Source: Isoetes taiwanensis
Lineage: Eukaryota > Streptophyta > Lycopodiopsida > Isoetales > Isoetaceae
Direction: 5' to 3'
Assembly (NCBI GenBank): GCA_021234155.1
Contig: JAJEKV010000015.1
Span: forward strand, 11,800,101 to 11,864,100
DNA length: 64,000 nucleotides
The position numbers and the translations under genes were made by a program. How positions within the stretch are numbered: position 1 is the first letter of the stretch; every line of letters begins with the position of its first letter. The notes beneath the pieces are model-generated. The model saw nothing but the letters and a program-made list of their open reading frames with translations. It had not been told where the DNA came from and ran no database searches. Below, in pieces: positions 11,461 to 22,864 of the stretch.

Positions 11461-12077
11461 TGTTTGGGGTCCGGGCTCGGGATCGCCTGAGGGACAGATC
11501 TCTGTGAGATCCTTGAAGTCCGGCAGGGCAAATCCTGAGACACTCTTGTCACGCCGGATTTTGCTAACAGAGGAAAGAACAAGAAAAAACTCGTGATAAA
11601 ACAAAGAATTGCAATAATAATAATGAAACACACAAGACACTTGTGGAGAACACGCTAATCCATTGATCAAAACAAGTGTACAATGAAGGCTCAAAAGAGC
11701 GCACAACAAAGCTTAACACCAAAGATGTCTCTGTCAGAGTGACACAAAAGAACACTCAACCCCTTTTTGAAGGAGCAAAATGCTACAATATATAGGAACC
11801 GCGAGTGGCCTACGTGGGCTCAATCTCGATCCTCATCATGACAACGCTGCGGTGTCCACTACTTGGGCACTCGAGCAGAACTGAGCTGTCCGCGGCCGTG
11901 CTGGAGACAAGTAGTGGCGGCCAGTGGGTCCTACCTTTGGGTCTTCTCTTCTTGGAGGAGCTTTGACCTTACCGTGGCCTTGTAGATCCCTCTTCTTGGA
12001 CCACCGTGCCCGGCGGGGCCTCACCCTCAGCAAGTATAGACCTGTGTAATAGACTGAGGAGCCGCAATGGGCTAACA
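11461..12077 (-). repeat. 3-prime LTR of the Ty3/gypsy element
   Basis: Direct repeat of 20,401-21,007, beginning TGTTTGGGGTCC and ending GGCTAACA on the plus strand. On the element's own strand it begins TGTTAGCC. It contains CCTATATATTGTAG near 11,790, a TATA-like box in the expected orientation. Confidence 0.9.
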
Positions 12078-12090
12078 CTCCCCTGTACCA
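12078..12090 (-). other. Polypurine tract candidate
   Basis: On the minus strand the bases directly before the 3-prime LTR read TACAGGGGAG, a purine run abutting the TG of the LTR as expected for plus-strand priming. Confidence 0.6.
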
Positions 12091-14280
12091 AACTACACCT
12101 TATTGGCTAAAGGGGCATGAATTGGGGGTGGGAATCCTCGTTCCTCTTTTGATCTTGAACATAGAGATGAGGGAGGCTCACCATTGTATTCAGCGAGTGT
12201 TGTTAGATCTCTTTCCGTGATTTGCTTGAGTCCCTGGATGCCAAACATTCGGCCGCTCCTATGAAAGCCTTCAATCATGTTCTCCGGCGTGGCGTGGATC
12301 TCGGATGGAAGATTTGTGATCTCCATGTATAAGACAAGGTCCAACCCGAACTTTCCAAACATTTGCATTGGGGTTGCAAAATGGATCGGCACTTGCGTTT
12401 ACGCATACCCGAGTATGGTCATGAGTGCCGCGAGGAATTACGCTTCAAAATCACGGATGGATCAGCTGAAGTTTTGGCCTTGGCAAGGAAGGTTACAAGA
12501 CCAGAAATTGCATTCTCAGGCGGTCTTCCACCTAACACGCGATTGGGCATGTATATCCGGGGTTGTTGGTGTTGTCCAAAGTTTCATCCTCACGCCATTT
12601 TCTGCCCATGGGATGAAGCGTGGGTCCCAACGTTGTCCGCGCTGCAGAATTGCGGTGGGTGTCCAATCTGCATGTTCTTTGACTTCAGTAGTCCAGAATT
12701 CTTGTCTCCATGCTGGGGAATTGACCTTGATCAGAGGTGGGCATCCAAAGCTTGCTAGTGTACTCGGTTGTTTGGGGGGTTGGTGCCGGTCATCCTGCAT
12801 CTGTTCTTGGAATTCCAATAATATCTTCTCAGGTAGCTGTTTGGTTGGTTATCATCAATGAGAAGGAATAGTTTTTTAGAGAATTGGAATTTACAGGAGG
12901 TGGAGACCGGTGGTTGTGAAATATTTACGTGAGTTGGCCGATTTTAGATTGATGGTCTTTGAAGGAGGAGAGTTTGGTTGGAAGACCTTCAAAGCATCAA
13001 TAAAAGGTCAGGATGTTGGCTTGGTGGGAGAAGGGGGCATGATGGCGCTGCGGGGGTCCGATGATTAACAAAAGCTCCGGAAGTGGGCTCCCATGGGGCG
13101 GTCCCGAGGAAGAGTTAGGATTTTTTTCGAAGTCCGCCAAGTTCGTTTGAAATCGATAGAGGAGTTGAGTCCAATTGATTGTTTCCGGTGGTGTTGGTGA
13201 GGATATAGTACGGATGGTAGAAAACATCGTTAATAGAGGTATTCTTCATGGAGTAAACAAAAATTTCCTCCAAAGAAACTTGGTAAAGGCATCATGTTGC
13301 TTTGGAAAGGTGGACTGACTTGGTTTTGCAAAGATTATAAGGAATAGAAGCACTTGGAATATCATATTTACCAATGTCAAGGTAAGACAAGGCATTGGGG
13401 CTGGATTGGGTAGAGAAAAGGCGCAGAGGCTATGGTTTGAGGGTTTAGGAGTATAGGGTTTCCATCGACTTGGGAGGCATATCCATCTTCAGCCACTGTG
13501 TTAGCCACAAATTGTCAGAATTTGTTCTTGTTGGGAGCCGGGAGTTCCCAATTGCAGTAAAATGAAACAATCCGGAACTCACCAGGAGGTTATAGGTGAT
13601 GCCGGATGTGGGGCTGGTGCAGATGAAGAAACTAACTTGATATTTTCAATTGCGCCGATCCATTGGTGCGTGCCGTGGAGTGTTGAGTTCTTGGAGGTAG
13701 AAGCCATCTTGAAGGTCGAGGTCACGAGTAACGGGTCGGAAGGCTCGAGTGGGAGTATGAGTGAAAAGTGAGGAGTGGAAGGACGGTTGGGAAGGGTTTT
13801 TTTTTTTTTTTTGAGTCGTGGGAGACACGTGGTCGAAGATCGACGCATTGAGAATCTCAAGAGGCGACCTTCGCACCAAGATGCGCGAGAGTTTCGGGCG
13901 GAGAATAAAACTTTAATGGCGGACGGTATTAACTGCTGCCGCGTTGTCGTCAATATTAAAAAGAGGAGTCGAAAAGTGTGCGGTACAAAAATATCAAGTG
14001 GGGAATGATTACGGAATATCCGTGGAGGTGACCTTTCGTGAACGGAATAAATACTAGGGTTGGTATTCGCCTATAAATTGGAAGTTGGGTTCGTCGAGAA
14101 GAACCAAAATTCTGAAGATGGAGAACTCGATAACAGCGTCCTGGGTGAGCTTCCGGACCGGATTACATGCAAAGATGGACGACGCCGACCGGTGGGCGTC
14201 AGGAATCACGGATCCCTATGGATCCTTGGTTGGAGGCATCGTCGCCAACCCCAGATAAACTTCGACCTCGAGGTGATCGT
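12091..14280 (-). other. Extra 2.2 kb region between pol and 3-prime LTR
   Basis: No pol domain is visible between the end of integrase and the polypurine tract. Overlapping open frames exist on both strands, the longest being 194 codons on the plus strand at 12,277-12,861 and about 100 codons on the minus strand at 12,093-12,392 and 12,516-12,818. None has a motif, signal peptide or membrane segment that would mark an envelope-like gene. Some plant Ty3/gypsy lineages (Athila, Tat) carry additional or antisense frames in this position, so a lineage-specific ORF is possible. A T run lies at about 13,798-13,812. Confidence 0.4.
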
Positions 14281-14690
14281 TCATTTGGAGTGGTCGCGTT
14301 GTGGGGCTTCCGCATCCTCCGAAAGTGGAGTGCCCCGCAGTAAAAAGGCGAGTAGCAATGATGATGGGGTTTTCCCAATTTTGTTTAGTTTAGGAATGTT
14401 AAGTGAAAAATCCCACAAATAATTGTAGCCTTCGGGCAATTTTGTACATAATAGAAAAGTGTTTCTCATAAATTTGTACAAGTGGTATCTTGTTGTAAAT
14501 TTTGTTCTTGAGCTAAGGATCTCAAAAAAGGGGGTTTGAAATTTCTTGAGTCGAAATCCATTGACTAATGTAGGAAATGGAGTGCCATCCAATTCTTGTA
14601 ATTGTAAACTCCGAGGATGTGGTATCTCGGAAATTTTGTATGGTCCCAAACCATCCGAGCTTGAGTTTGCCGGGATGTTGTTGATATCTC
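14281..14690 (-). pseudogene. Integrase C-terminal segment of Ty3/gypsy pol
   Basis: The minus-strand frame contains GPYKISEIPHPRSLQLQELD and, after a short gap, VNGFRLKKF. This matches the post-core end of Ty3/gypsy integrases, where a GPF/Y module is followed by a VNG.RLK motif. No chromodomain follows. Upstream on the same strand GDLVLLLRLRYQQHPGKLK continues the module in another frame, so an indel separates the two pieces. Confidence 0.7.
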
Positions 14691-15960
14691 AGTCGCAAAA
14701 GAAGAACTAAGTCGCCAATTTGAAAAGTTTTGTTTTTGATGTGTTTGTCATGCCATTGTTTTTTTGTAGTTGTTTGCCTTGTTGAAGTCTAAGAAAAGCA
14801 TCTCTTCGAAGTTCATCCAGCTTGTTCCGGTTGATAAACTTCGTTCTTTGCAAAGCTGCTGATGGATTATGTTCTCATTTGCTAACCGGAATTTGAGTGA
14901 GGGTAAAAAATGAACTCAAAAGGCATAAGAGCCTCTTGGCCATACACAAGTCAAAGGTGTTTGACCGGTTGCTACTTTGTATGTTGTATTGTAAGCCCAT
15001 AAACCGTGAGGTAACTTATCTTGCCAATCTTTTCTTGTAGGATCACAAATCTTCTTCGAATGTGGATAAGCACCTTGTTTGTGCTTTCAGCCAAGCCATT
15101 ACCACGGGATAGTAAGGCGGCTTTGCTTTTACGTGATGAATGTGCAGATAGTTAGTAGAGTTCAAATAATAGTGTGATTGATGAAATGAACTCCACGATC
15201 ACTAACTATGTCTAAGGGACATCAAATCGGCGTGATGATGTTCTTGTAGAGAACCTTAGCCGCACTAGCGTACCGTGTTGTCGCAGTAGAGCACACGCTT
15301 CAGCCCATTTGGTTGCATAGTCCGTGAAGACTAGAATGTAAGCGTGCCCTAGTGTTGCTGCGGTGTGGGTCCATGGGACCAACAAAATCCATACCCCATT
15401 TTGGCAAAGGGAGAGGCGTGGCTATTGGCGTGGCGGCAGAGGCGCCACGGGCCGTGGGTCTACCAAGCCTCGACAAACATCACACGTATGCGTGTGTATT
15501 TGTGAGCATCTTTGAAAGCGTGGGCGTAATACCCGACAGGAGGAGTTTCCTTGCTTTGTGTTGTCTCCATTGAAATGACCAGCGCCAAGTCCTTTCGTGG
15601 GCTTGTTTGACTAGATCGGGGACCGTGGAGGAAGAACACATCGTGGAGCACATTGTCTTTGCCACATTTATAGAGATGGCCGGCAACCATCGTATAATCT
15701 GACTTAGCGAAGGAATTGTTGTTTATGCAGTTGTCTTTTACGAGAGCGTGGGTCACTTGGCGAGTGCTCGGGAGGAGAAAGCGTTGATAGTAAATGGTAC
15801 CAATGAGGGCAAAGGGACCGTGAAACGCTTGAGCATCCGGGAAGGGCATCGTGCACTCGCCAGGGGATCATCGGTGTGTATGCGTGAAAGATAATGGGGG
15901 ACGGTGGTGAGCTGGCGTCGACTTTGTGAATAATGTCAAAAGGGGCAAACTCTTGCAATA
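14690..15960 (-). pseudogene. Integrase core and zinc-binding region of Ty3/gypsy pol
   Basis: Several minus-strand frames together carry integrase landmarks: LYKCGKDNVL and GYYAHAFKDAHKY from the HHCC zinc-binding region (about 15,500-15,690), SDRGVHFINHTI in the core (about 15,180-15,230), RGNGLAESTNKVL (about 15,050-15,110) where most elements have a GQAE.TNK motif, and LVYGQEALMPFEF (about 14,915-14,960). The pieces lie in different frames, so several indels or sequencing errors interrupt the domain. The enzyme would join the DNA copy to host DNA; this copy cannot be read through as it stands. Confidence 0.75.
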
Positions 15961-16196
15961 TCAATATCCATCGAGCAATTCGATGAGGGGGTTTTGGCTT
16001 ATTGATTAAATATAGAAGAGCTTGATGATCACATAAAAGCGAATTTGACTACCAAGAAGATAGTGTCGAAAGCGTTGTACACAAAAAGATAAGGCCAAGG
16101 GCTTCCCTTTCCGCGGGTCGAATAGTTGGGCGCTAGGCCAGGATTGAGTTTTCTGGCGCGATTCGATGGGCTTGTGATTTGGTGCATACTCTTGAG

Positions 16197-16562
16197 CTAG
16201 AACGGCTCAATCGCAAAGCACGAAACATCAACATGGACATGAAATGGTTTGTCCCATTGAGGTGGTACTAGCGCGGGGGAAACTGCGGAGCTTGACTTTG
16301 AGTTCTTTAAAAGCTTGATTTGCATCGATGTCCAAGTCCATGTGTATGGATTTCCGATCGGTTGTGAATTGGATGCGGATCGTTGCCAGTTCGGAATAAA
16401 GGTGGCATAGAAGTTGACTTTGCCAAGAAAGGAGCGTGTGTCCTTGATATTCGCCGGTGGATATGCTCGATGACACAAAACTGATTTTATTTGGGTCCGT
16501 TGTAATCGTGTCGACTCCGCGACATGTCCTAGAAGTACACCCGAGGTGACACGAAGGTGCAC
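16197..16562 (-). pseudogene. RNase H region of Ty3/gypsy pol
   Basis: The minus-strand frame includes GNPYTWTWTSMQIKLLKNSK and then PQWDKPFHVHVDVSCFAI, matching the start of the RNase H-like domain of Ty3/gypsy elements (W..... AF..LK ... W.KPF.V..DAS..AIG). Just upstream SFLGKVNFYATFIPNW is the reverse transcriptase connection segment (FLG..NYYR.FIP.F). Parallel pieces occur in a second frame, indicating at least one frameshift. Confidence 0.75.
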
Positions 16563-16619
16563 TTTTTCGGATTGAGGCTAATTCGGATTCATCACGGCGT
16601 TGAAAAACTAGTTCAAGTT

Positions 16620-17060
16620 TTACCAAATGGTCCATGCGTGGGTGTAAGTGGAGAAGTCATCCCGAAGACTTGCGAGAAAGGGATGAACTTGCATGTACTC
16701 TTGAAAAGCGGCAAGCATAACGCGTTGAAATGTGGATGGTGAGTTTGACAATCCAAAGGCGACTTTGTAAGCAAAGGTACCCCATGGAGTAGTGAAGGTA
16801 GTCTTTAGTTGATCTTCTTCTCGAATGGATATTTGATTATAACCGGAGAAGCCGTCCATGAAGGAGTACATCTCGTGGCTGCTACATCTTCCAACACTTG
16901 ATCAGGTGAAGGGGAGAGGGAAATGATCCGTCCGTGGCTTGATTGAGTTTTCTATAATCCACACAAACGCCAATTTTTCCATTATGTTTGAGGGCAATAA
17001 CAATAGGACTTACCCATTACAATGTTTGACCTCATTAGATAAGTCCAAATGGCCCAAAAG
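16620..17060 (-). pseudogene. Reverse transcriptase of Ty3/gypsy pol
   Basis: Minus-strand landmarks in order: NGKIGVCVDYRKLNQAT at about 16,930-16,990, MYSFMDGFSGYNQISI and TTFTTPWGTFAYKVAFGLSN at 16,730-16,871, then a damaged active-site region reading RDDFSTYTHAW, where Ty3/gypsy enzymes usually have a YxDD or FLDD box. The first and second landmarks are in different frames. Spacing between motifs is normal for the family, so the domain was once complete. Confidence 0.85.
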
Positions 17061-17075
17061 CTTGTCAATTCGGCT

Positions 17076-17315
17076 TTAACCTTTTCCGCGGTAGTTTGGG
17101 TTAAGCCGATCATCGTTGCTAGATGGGTCTAGCATCGGCTTGGTGGGAATCGAGAGTTGTCCCAATTCTTTCTTGATACCTCTGAGGTCTTTGTAGCTCA
17201 AGCAAAGATGTGCTTGAAACGTTTGAATAGCACAATGGCTTGCTCCCCGGAATCTTTGGCGGAGGTCGCGTGCCAATCGGATTGGTTGATTTGTTCCAAT
17301 ATCAATTATGTCCAC
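17076..17315 (-). pseudogene. Linker between protease and reverse transcriptase
   Basis: A minus-strand frame with LNPNYRGKG at its end and an acidic PTKPMLDPSSNDD segment corresponds in position to the stretch before the reverse transcriptase domain. No catalytic motif is expected or seen. Confidence 0.4.
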
Positions 17316-17705
17316 TGGGGGGAGTTTGAATGTGTGTGGAATGACTTGATCATCCCTGAGCGATTGTGGGCTGGCTCACAGAGTAGGACAGGATGTTCAT
17401 GTTGACAATTTTGAAAAATAGTGGCGTGCCACTAGGAGTTGGTGTGGTGTCTTCTTGAGCAGGAGGAGGAGCCGGGGTACCGTCTCCTCATGTGGAACCA
17501 ATGTGACGTTGTTACAAGGTGTCAAATAGGGGTCAACCAGCGTTGCTATGCCTTTATCAATATCCATGTCTTCCCATGGTTGATTGTATTAAGGTAAGCC
17601 GTGAGTGGCAAACCCTTGGCTTATGGCGATAGGTGTTGCAAACTTGTTCGTGAGTCACTTTAATACGATTCAGTGATCTGAGAAATGACCGCCCGTGGTC
17701 GGATC

Positions 17706-19099
17706 TTATCGTGGGCGATGAGCTTGCCATCCTGTGATAACAAGTTGATTGGCGGGCCGATAGTGAATGCTTTTAGCTTGTCTCAAAAAGGGTCGCCCTA
17801 CTAACATTTTCATAATCTCCGGGGATCTTCTCCTGCTCTCCAAACACCTAATTCCATGGTAAATTGTAGATCTCCAATATTGGATCGGTATTGGTTGTGT
17901 AACTCCTTGTGGTCGCGTGATATGGCCATTCGCAAAGCTTGATGTCATAAGGGGCAGTATGGAGCTCCCTTTATGCCCAATTGTCGCGTCCGAGATTATC
18001 CGTAATAAGATTGATCATACCGCCACCATCGACCGAACATGGTGAACAGCCTTTTTGGCCCACGTGTGCATGCACCGTGGGTGTTGATGTGGCTTAATCG
18101 CATTAATGTGTAATACAGGTTTGTAAAATGTGCAAATGAGTCTTTGGACATAGTTGGGGGATAGTCGTAGAAGGCCGAGAGGATTTTTTGATTTTAGCAA
18201 GTTCTTGTTGAAGTTCGGGGAGGGATTGCAGGTAGTTGTGGTGGATCCGTGGGTTGTTGTTGCTCGCAATAGATGTCGCTACCTTGTTGAGGAGGTCGAA
18301 TTTCCAGCGGCAATGTTGAGTGGTGGTGTTGCAACATGTCGGGCATTCGTGGTCGTGGGTCCGTCGTGTGGTAGTATTGGCGGATTTGAGTGCCTTACCA
18401 TACGACGTTCGATGAGTTGAAGCGGCACTTTTGCGAAGTTTAGGTTGAACATGAGGAAGTAGTTGATCAGTTTGGGTGCAAAATGAAGCGATTTGGTTGA
18501 TGGCTTTCGGTCTGCATAATCGGCCAAAAACTTGGTGCCGCGGGGTGCTTTATGGCGTGGGGAATGAGGGAGAACCTCAATCCAGGTTGGAGGATTCAAG
18601 GTGGTGTTGATTGCATGGTAAATTTCTTCTTGGAGTTGATCATCCAATTGTTTTGAGTTGTTTCTTTGTTGGCGTGGTTGTTGTTGTGGTGGCCGTGGTG
18701 GCGTTTGAATCGGGCGGGCCTTGCCTTCCCGTGGCTTCCCATACTTGAAAAGGTGTAAGACGCGACCGGCCGTGAAGTTTTGATTGGTGCCGTGAATTTG
18801 TATTTGAACTTGAGGAAGTTGAGGACAATCCGCTTGGTGACCGATGACCCCATTGGTCACAGTTTGAAACATTGGGACTTGCTTGGATCAAAAGTGGAGC
18901 GAGGAGGTCCACGTTGTAGGTTGCCGTTTGTTTGGGGGTTGTTGTTGTTGTCGTAGGTCGCGGCGGTAATGCGGGTTGAGTTTTGCGTGGGTACCTTCTC
19001 GCACGGTGAACAAGGCGTTGTCGATACGGATTTGGTCGTGGATTTGTACATTCTTCGCTGGTGTGGGTCGCATGTTGCGGCGTTTGCAATGGATCATGC
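17706..19099 (-). pseudogene. Protease and proline/glutamine-rich linker of Ty3/gypsy gag-pol
   Basis: The protease is suggested by EIMKMLVGRPFLRQAKSIHY at about 17,770-17,830, like the terminal strand-helix of retropepsins (L.GRPFL..A). An active-site DTG/DSG was not located with confidence. Between this and the zinc knuckle the minus strand encodes low-complexity segments rich in proline, glutamine, threonine and asparagine (for example PPRPPQQQPRQQ near 18,690), typical of the gag-pol junction of such elements. The region is split over several frames. Confidence 0.5.
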
Positions 19100-20356
19100 T
19101 ATCCACGAAAGTTACACTCATTCGCCGGATGTCCGAAATTACCGCAAATAGTACACCAAATGTTATTTCTTGGGAACCGCATGGGAGGCGGTGAGGTATG
19201 CGGCGTGGGTGTAGCTAGGGAAATGGGAGTATCGCGGGCTTGATCACCGCGTGAGGAAACATGAGCAGTGATTGACTAATTCAATGGCTTCTTTGTAATG
19301 TCTTGGGGCTAAAATACCGATCATAAATCGGATGTGAGAGGGTAAGCCTTGAAGAAACCACACTAGAATTTGGCTTTGGGTTGGAAATTCCTTCAACTTG
19401 TTGACTAAGATCTGATGGGCGCAAAGTCAGAAGGCCGATTCTCCCGGGTTCCTTGCTTTGAGTGTGTTGAGGTCGTTCGCCGGTTGTTGATCATATAAGG
19501 GTGCCGTAATGGGAAAGAAAAGAGGTCTTCATGTGTATCCAATCTTGTTTCCGGTGGCTTTTTGTTTGCCATCAGCCATTAGTAGGGTGGTGCTCCACGC
19601 TAGGTCGTCGAAAAGATGTGGAATTTTAGTTTTGGATCTGAGTGACCATTGAGATCTGCCAAGTGACTCAAATTCATCCATGTGAGCTGAAAGCACTCTG
19701 GTCTATGTGTTTACCTTTATCATTTCCAAAGAGTGGATATGGGAGTTTTAAAGCATGTGTAGGAATCTGCCAAGCATGAATGGGTGTTTGCATTTGTGGA
19801 AAAGAAAAGGCAAGAGGGTGTTGGTTCTGCCGCGATAGGTACTAAACCGCATAGGTTGTGTGAGATTAGTAAAAGAGGTAACCGGAAAGCGGTTGTAGTG
19901 GGAACAAAGGTTGTGGATTGCATGAACAAATGCAGGGGAAACAGTTAAGGAAAGACCGTAGGGGAATTGACAAAGGTGGGAAGCGGTGGTACGAAGTTCC
20001 TAAAGAAAGATTACCAATGAGAAAACATTTTTGCGGATGTTCGGAGAAAAATTAAGTGCGGTGGTTACGTCGGATCTTGAGTTGGGGATTCCTGGTGGAG
20101 TAAATTCAAAGGGTCGTGTTGCGGCCGCATGATGTGGCTGACGAGGAGCGGAACAATGGCGACCTTCCACGGGGGGAGGCCGGGCCCGAAAAGTTGTCGT
20201 GGTGTAGGTGGAGCGATTGCGCTCGTGATTACGGAGAAGAGACAATCGAACGAGTGTATGTGGACATATTCTTGGGGCGTACAGTGAGTTCATGGCGCGG
20301 CGCCTTGACTCCATCCGGTGTTGAATATCGCGGGGAGTAAAGAAGGGATTGAACAT
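19100..20356 (-). pseudogene. Gag of the Ty3/gypsy element with CCHC zinc knuckle
   Basis: An ATG at 20,356 (MFNPFFTPRDIQHRME) opens a frame soon after the 5-prime LTR. Further on, at about 19,265-19,400, the minus strand reads ILVWFLQGLPSHIRFMIG and YKEAIELVNHC, like the retrotrans_gag domain. At 19,114-19,155 it reads CTICGNFGHPANEC, a perfect CX2CX4HX4C zinc knuckle that binds the element RNA. Several frame changes separate these pieces, so the protein is not readable as one frame. Gag forms the particle in which the element is reverse transcribed. Confidence 0.75.
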
Positions 20357-20383
20357 GGTATCAATACTGACTTTTGAAGTGAG

Positions 20384-20400
20384 CAGAACCTTGGCGCCGG
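20384..20400 (-). other. Primer-binding-site candidate
   Basis: On the minus strand the sequence directly after the 5-prime LTR is CCGGCGCCAAGGTTCTG. A GGCGCC core resembles the TGGCGCC.. primer sites of many plant Ty3/gypsy elements, but the first bases do not match exactly. The tRNA cannot be named with confidence. Confidence 0.35.
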
Positions 20401-21007
20401 TGTTTGGGGTCCGCTCGGGGATCGCCGAGGGGCCAGATCTCTGGAGATCCTTGAAGTCCGGCGGGGCAAATCCTCAGACACTCTTGTCCGCGGGATTTTT
20501 GCTAACAGAGGAAAGAACAAGAAAAACTTCGGATAAAACAAACAATTGCAATACACAATGAAACACACAAGACACTTGTGGAGAACACGGCAATCCATTG
20601 ATCAAAACAAAGTGTACAATGAAGGCTCAAAAGAGCGCAATTAGGCTGACCAAGATAATGCGCTGCAGCCAGTGACACAAAAGAACACTCGAACCCCTTT
20701 TTTGAAGGAGCAAAAATGCTACAATATATAGGAACCTGAGTGCCCTACGGCCCTGAATCGATCCTCATCATGACAACGCAGCGTGCTCCACTACTTGGGC
20801 ACTCGAGCAGAATTGAGCCGCCCGTAGTAGTGCTATGACAAGTAGTGGCCCCCGTGGGTCCTACCTTTTGGTCTTCGCTTCTTGGAGGAGCTTTGACGGC
20901 CCGTGGGCTTCTTGTAGATCCCTCTTCTTGGACACCGTGGCGATTGGGGGCCTCACCCTCATGCGGCAAAGTATAGACTGCGGTGTAATGCCAAACATTG
21001 GCTAACA
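20401..21007 (-). repeat. 5-prime LTR of the Ty3/gypsy element
   Basis: Direct copy of 11,461-12,077 with matching TG...CA ends. Differences from the other LTR are mostly small indels, many next to CG or CNG sites, plus one replaced stretch near 20,640-20,670. The TATA-like TATATA box is retained near 20,725. Confidence 0.9.
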
Positions 21008-21650
21008 AATGGGCCATTGCATCTCAATATGCATTATTGAAAGCATGTATATGGTGCCACGAGATACAAATGGCACCACTTGCATCCTCAAGGCGCCATT
21101 TACATGATATCAATAACACGTGTTGAGGACGCATATGGCGCCATGGCGCCATTTGCATGGTTTGGCATGCATACTTTGATAGTAGACTAGCATCATGGTC
21201 TTTTTGTTCTAAAACTAACAAGCATCAACATAAATGGCGCCAGCATCAACCATGGAGGTATATGGTGCCCTGCTATACCAAATGCATATCGAGGATTCAA
21301 ATGGCGTGCATCCTTTGATTGGCATAGTGGGTCTTTGGGCTTTACCACATCATTTGAGGAATGCAAATGGCGCCATGCATAGCCATTTACGTCACCTGCA
21401 AAGCATGCATCATCTGGTCTGGTATCGAAATGCATATTGAGGATATAAAAAAAAGGAGAGAGAAAATTTGGCATGCTCAAAATGCGTGTTGAGGATGCAA
21501 ATGCGCCACTGCATCCTCAATGTGCCATTTTTTTTATTTTATTTTTTTAAGCATGCTGACGATGCAAATGGCGCCATTTGCATCCCCAACATGCATTTGC
21601 TATATCAAACCAAATGCATGCTGGTGAGTGTAAATGGTGCCAAAAAGTGA
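21008..21650. repeat. Palindromic-unit array, right part
   Basis: This continues the array interrupted at 11,460. Units include the perfect 18-bp palindrome ATGGCGCCATGGCGCCAT at 21,135-21,152 and several AAATGGCGCCATTTGCAT units (for example near 21,565-21,590). The linker GGCATGCATACTTTGATAG and the piece CTAAAACTAACAAGCATCAA recur exactly as in the left part. Confidence 0.65.
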
Positions 21651-22860
21651 CAGGAAGGTTGCAGAAATGCATATTGAGGGGCTTAATGCCTTTTGTGCCA
21701 TCAATATATATTTTTGCAATGTTCTAGTTCTAAAAATAACGAGCAAACACCATGCATTAATGCATTTTATGGAGGCAAATGGTGCTACGGCTCCATTTTC
21801 CTAAAAAATGCCTTGTTGCATGTTGTTTACTCCACTAATGTATCAAGAAAACATCGAAATCCATTAAACAAATATATATTTGAGAAACCGGTGATATATT
21901 TGCCTAGAAAAAATCAAGTAAAAGAAGAAGACCTACTTTGCCTTGGAGACTTGCCTTCCTGATTCTTTGTACCTTTAGTGTCTAGAGTGACGAAATTAAG
22001 GGCACTAGGCACTAGGTGCTAGGCACATTGCTAACAACTGCGCTCTGAATTCAAATGAACAACATTGGGATAGAAAGAGAGGACTATGCAGGCGGCAGTC
22101 CAACAGACCATCTAGCATGCTATCCAGGAGGCGGTCCAAGCGAGGGGAGAAGGTAGGAGGAACTTCGGTTGGCGAACAGCTTGATGCGAGCTAGGTGGCC
22201 TTGGCGCAAAAAGGCTGGGAGGGTTGTAGTGGAGTGGCGATACATGGAGGTTCTTGAACAAGAGTGGGGAGTGTGGTCGATATGGCGGAGCCACAGGAAA
22301 CCATGATGCATTTGGCGAGACTGTGAGGTGGTCTTAAATAGAATGCGTTTAAATTTGAAACGCCCAAATTCAAGAACCCCTGCCCAAATTCAAAACTTGA
22401 AATCCCAAATTTAAAATTACCACCTAAAAGACGAAGCCAGTTGATTCACCCTCGTAGCAAACGATTCCAGCTCCTATTTGGTGTTGCAGTTGCTGCTCAG
22501 TATATCATTTCTTTGGGCGCCTATATAGATCCTTTTATAGGCGGATGCATGATCTTCGACGGTTCTTTACCGACCGTCGGCGCTTCTAAGTGACTTCTTG
22601 CAATCATTTATTTGCGGTTGCATTAGGCTGTTTACCGCAGGTTTTTTTTTTTTTTTTTTTGGTGCTTCTCTTTGAAGTATTGCAGATATCTTACAAGAAC
22701 CAGATACTCCTCTCGTTGATAGTTTTTTCCACCAAAATGGTGACCAACATACCCAGGTAAGTCCTCTAAAATGCCTTCTTTACTGTGTTATTTTGTTATT
22801 GGATGCATTGAATTCTTTCTATATTTAATTAGACATCATTTATAATATCTATGTTCATTT
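21651..22860. other. No recognisable gene
   Basis: No domain or RNA is visible. A T run lies at about 22,641-22,662. Proline-rich minus-strand frames at 22,112-22,373 overlap each other in three phases and look like compositional artefacts. Two diverged palindromic-unit fragments occur near 21,775. Confidence 0.45.
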
Positions 22861-22864
22861 TGAA

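Larger units (their letters stand above)
11461..21007 (-). mobile_element. Ty3/gypsy LTR retrotransposon, nearly full length, decayed
   Basis: Two direct repeats of 617 and 607 bp start TGTTTGGGGTCC and end GGCTAACA, giving the TG...CA ends of LTRs. The internal part reads on the minus strand as gag (with a CCHC knuckle), protease, reverse transcriptase, RNase H and integrase, in the Ty3/gypsy order. A polypurine tract lies beside the 3-prime LTR and a GGCGCC-containing primer-site candidate beside the 5-prime LTR. Flanks read ATGGC before 11,461 and AATGG after 21,007, close to a 5-bp target duplication. The target is the palindromic array: joining the flanks restores an AAATGG..CCATTTGCATC-like unit. 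All frames are interrupted. No chromodomain was found after integrase. Confidence 0.9.

Noticed and set aside
12277-12861. 194-codon plus-strand frame as an envelope or host gene
   Set aside because: It lies antisense to pol inside the LTR element, has no recognisable domain, signal peptide or membrane segment, and overlaps other frames of similar length.
22112-22373. Proline-rich host protein on the minus strand
   Set aside because: Three overlapping short frames in different phases with no family match; looks compositional.
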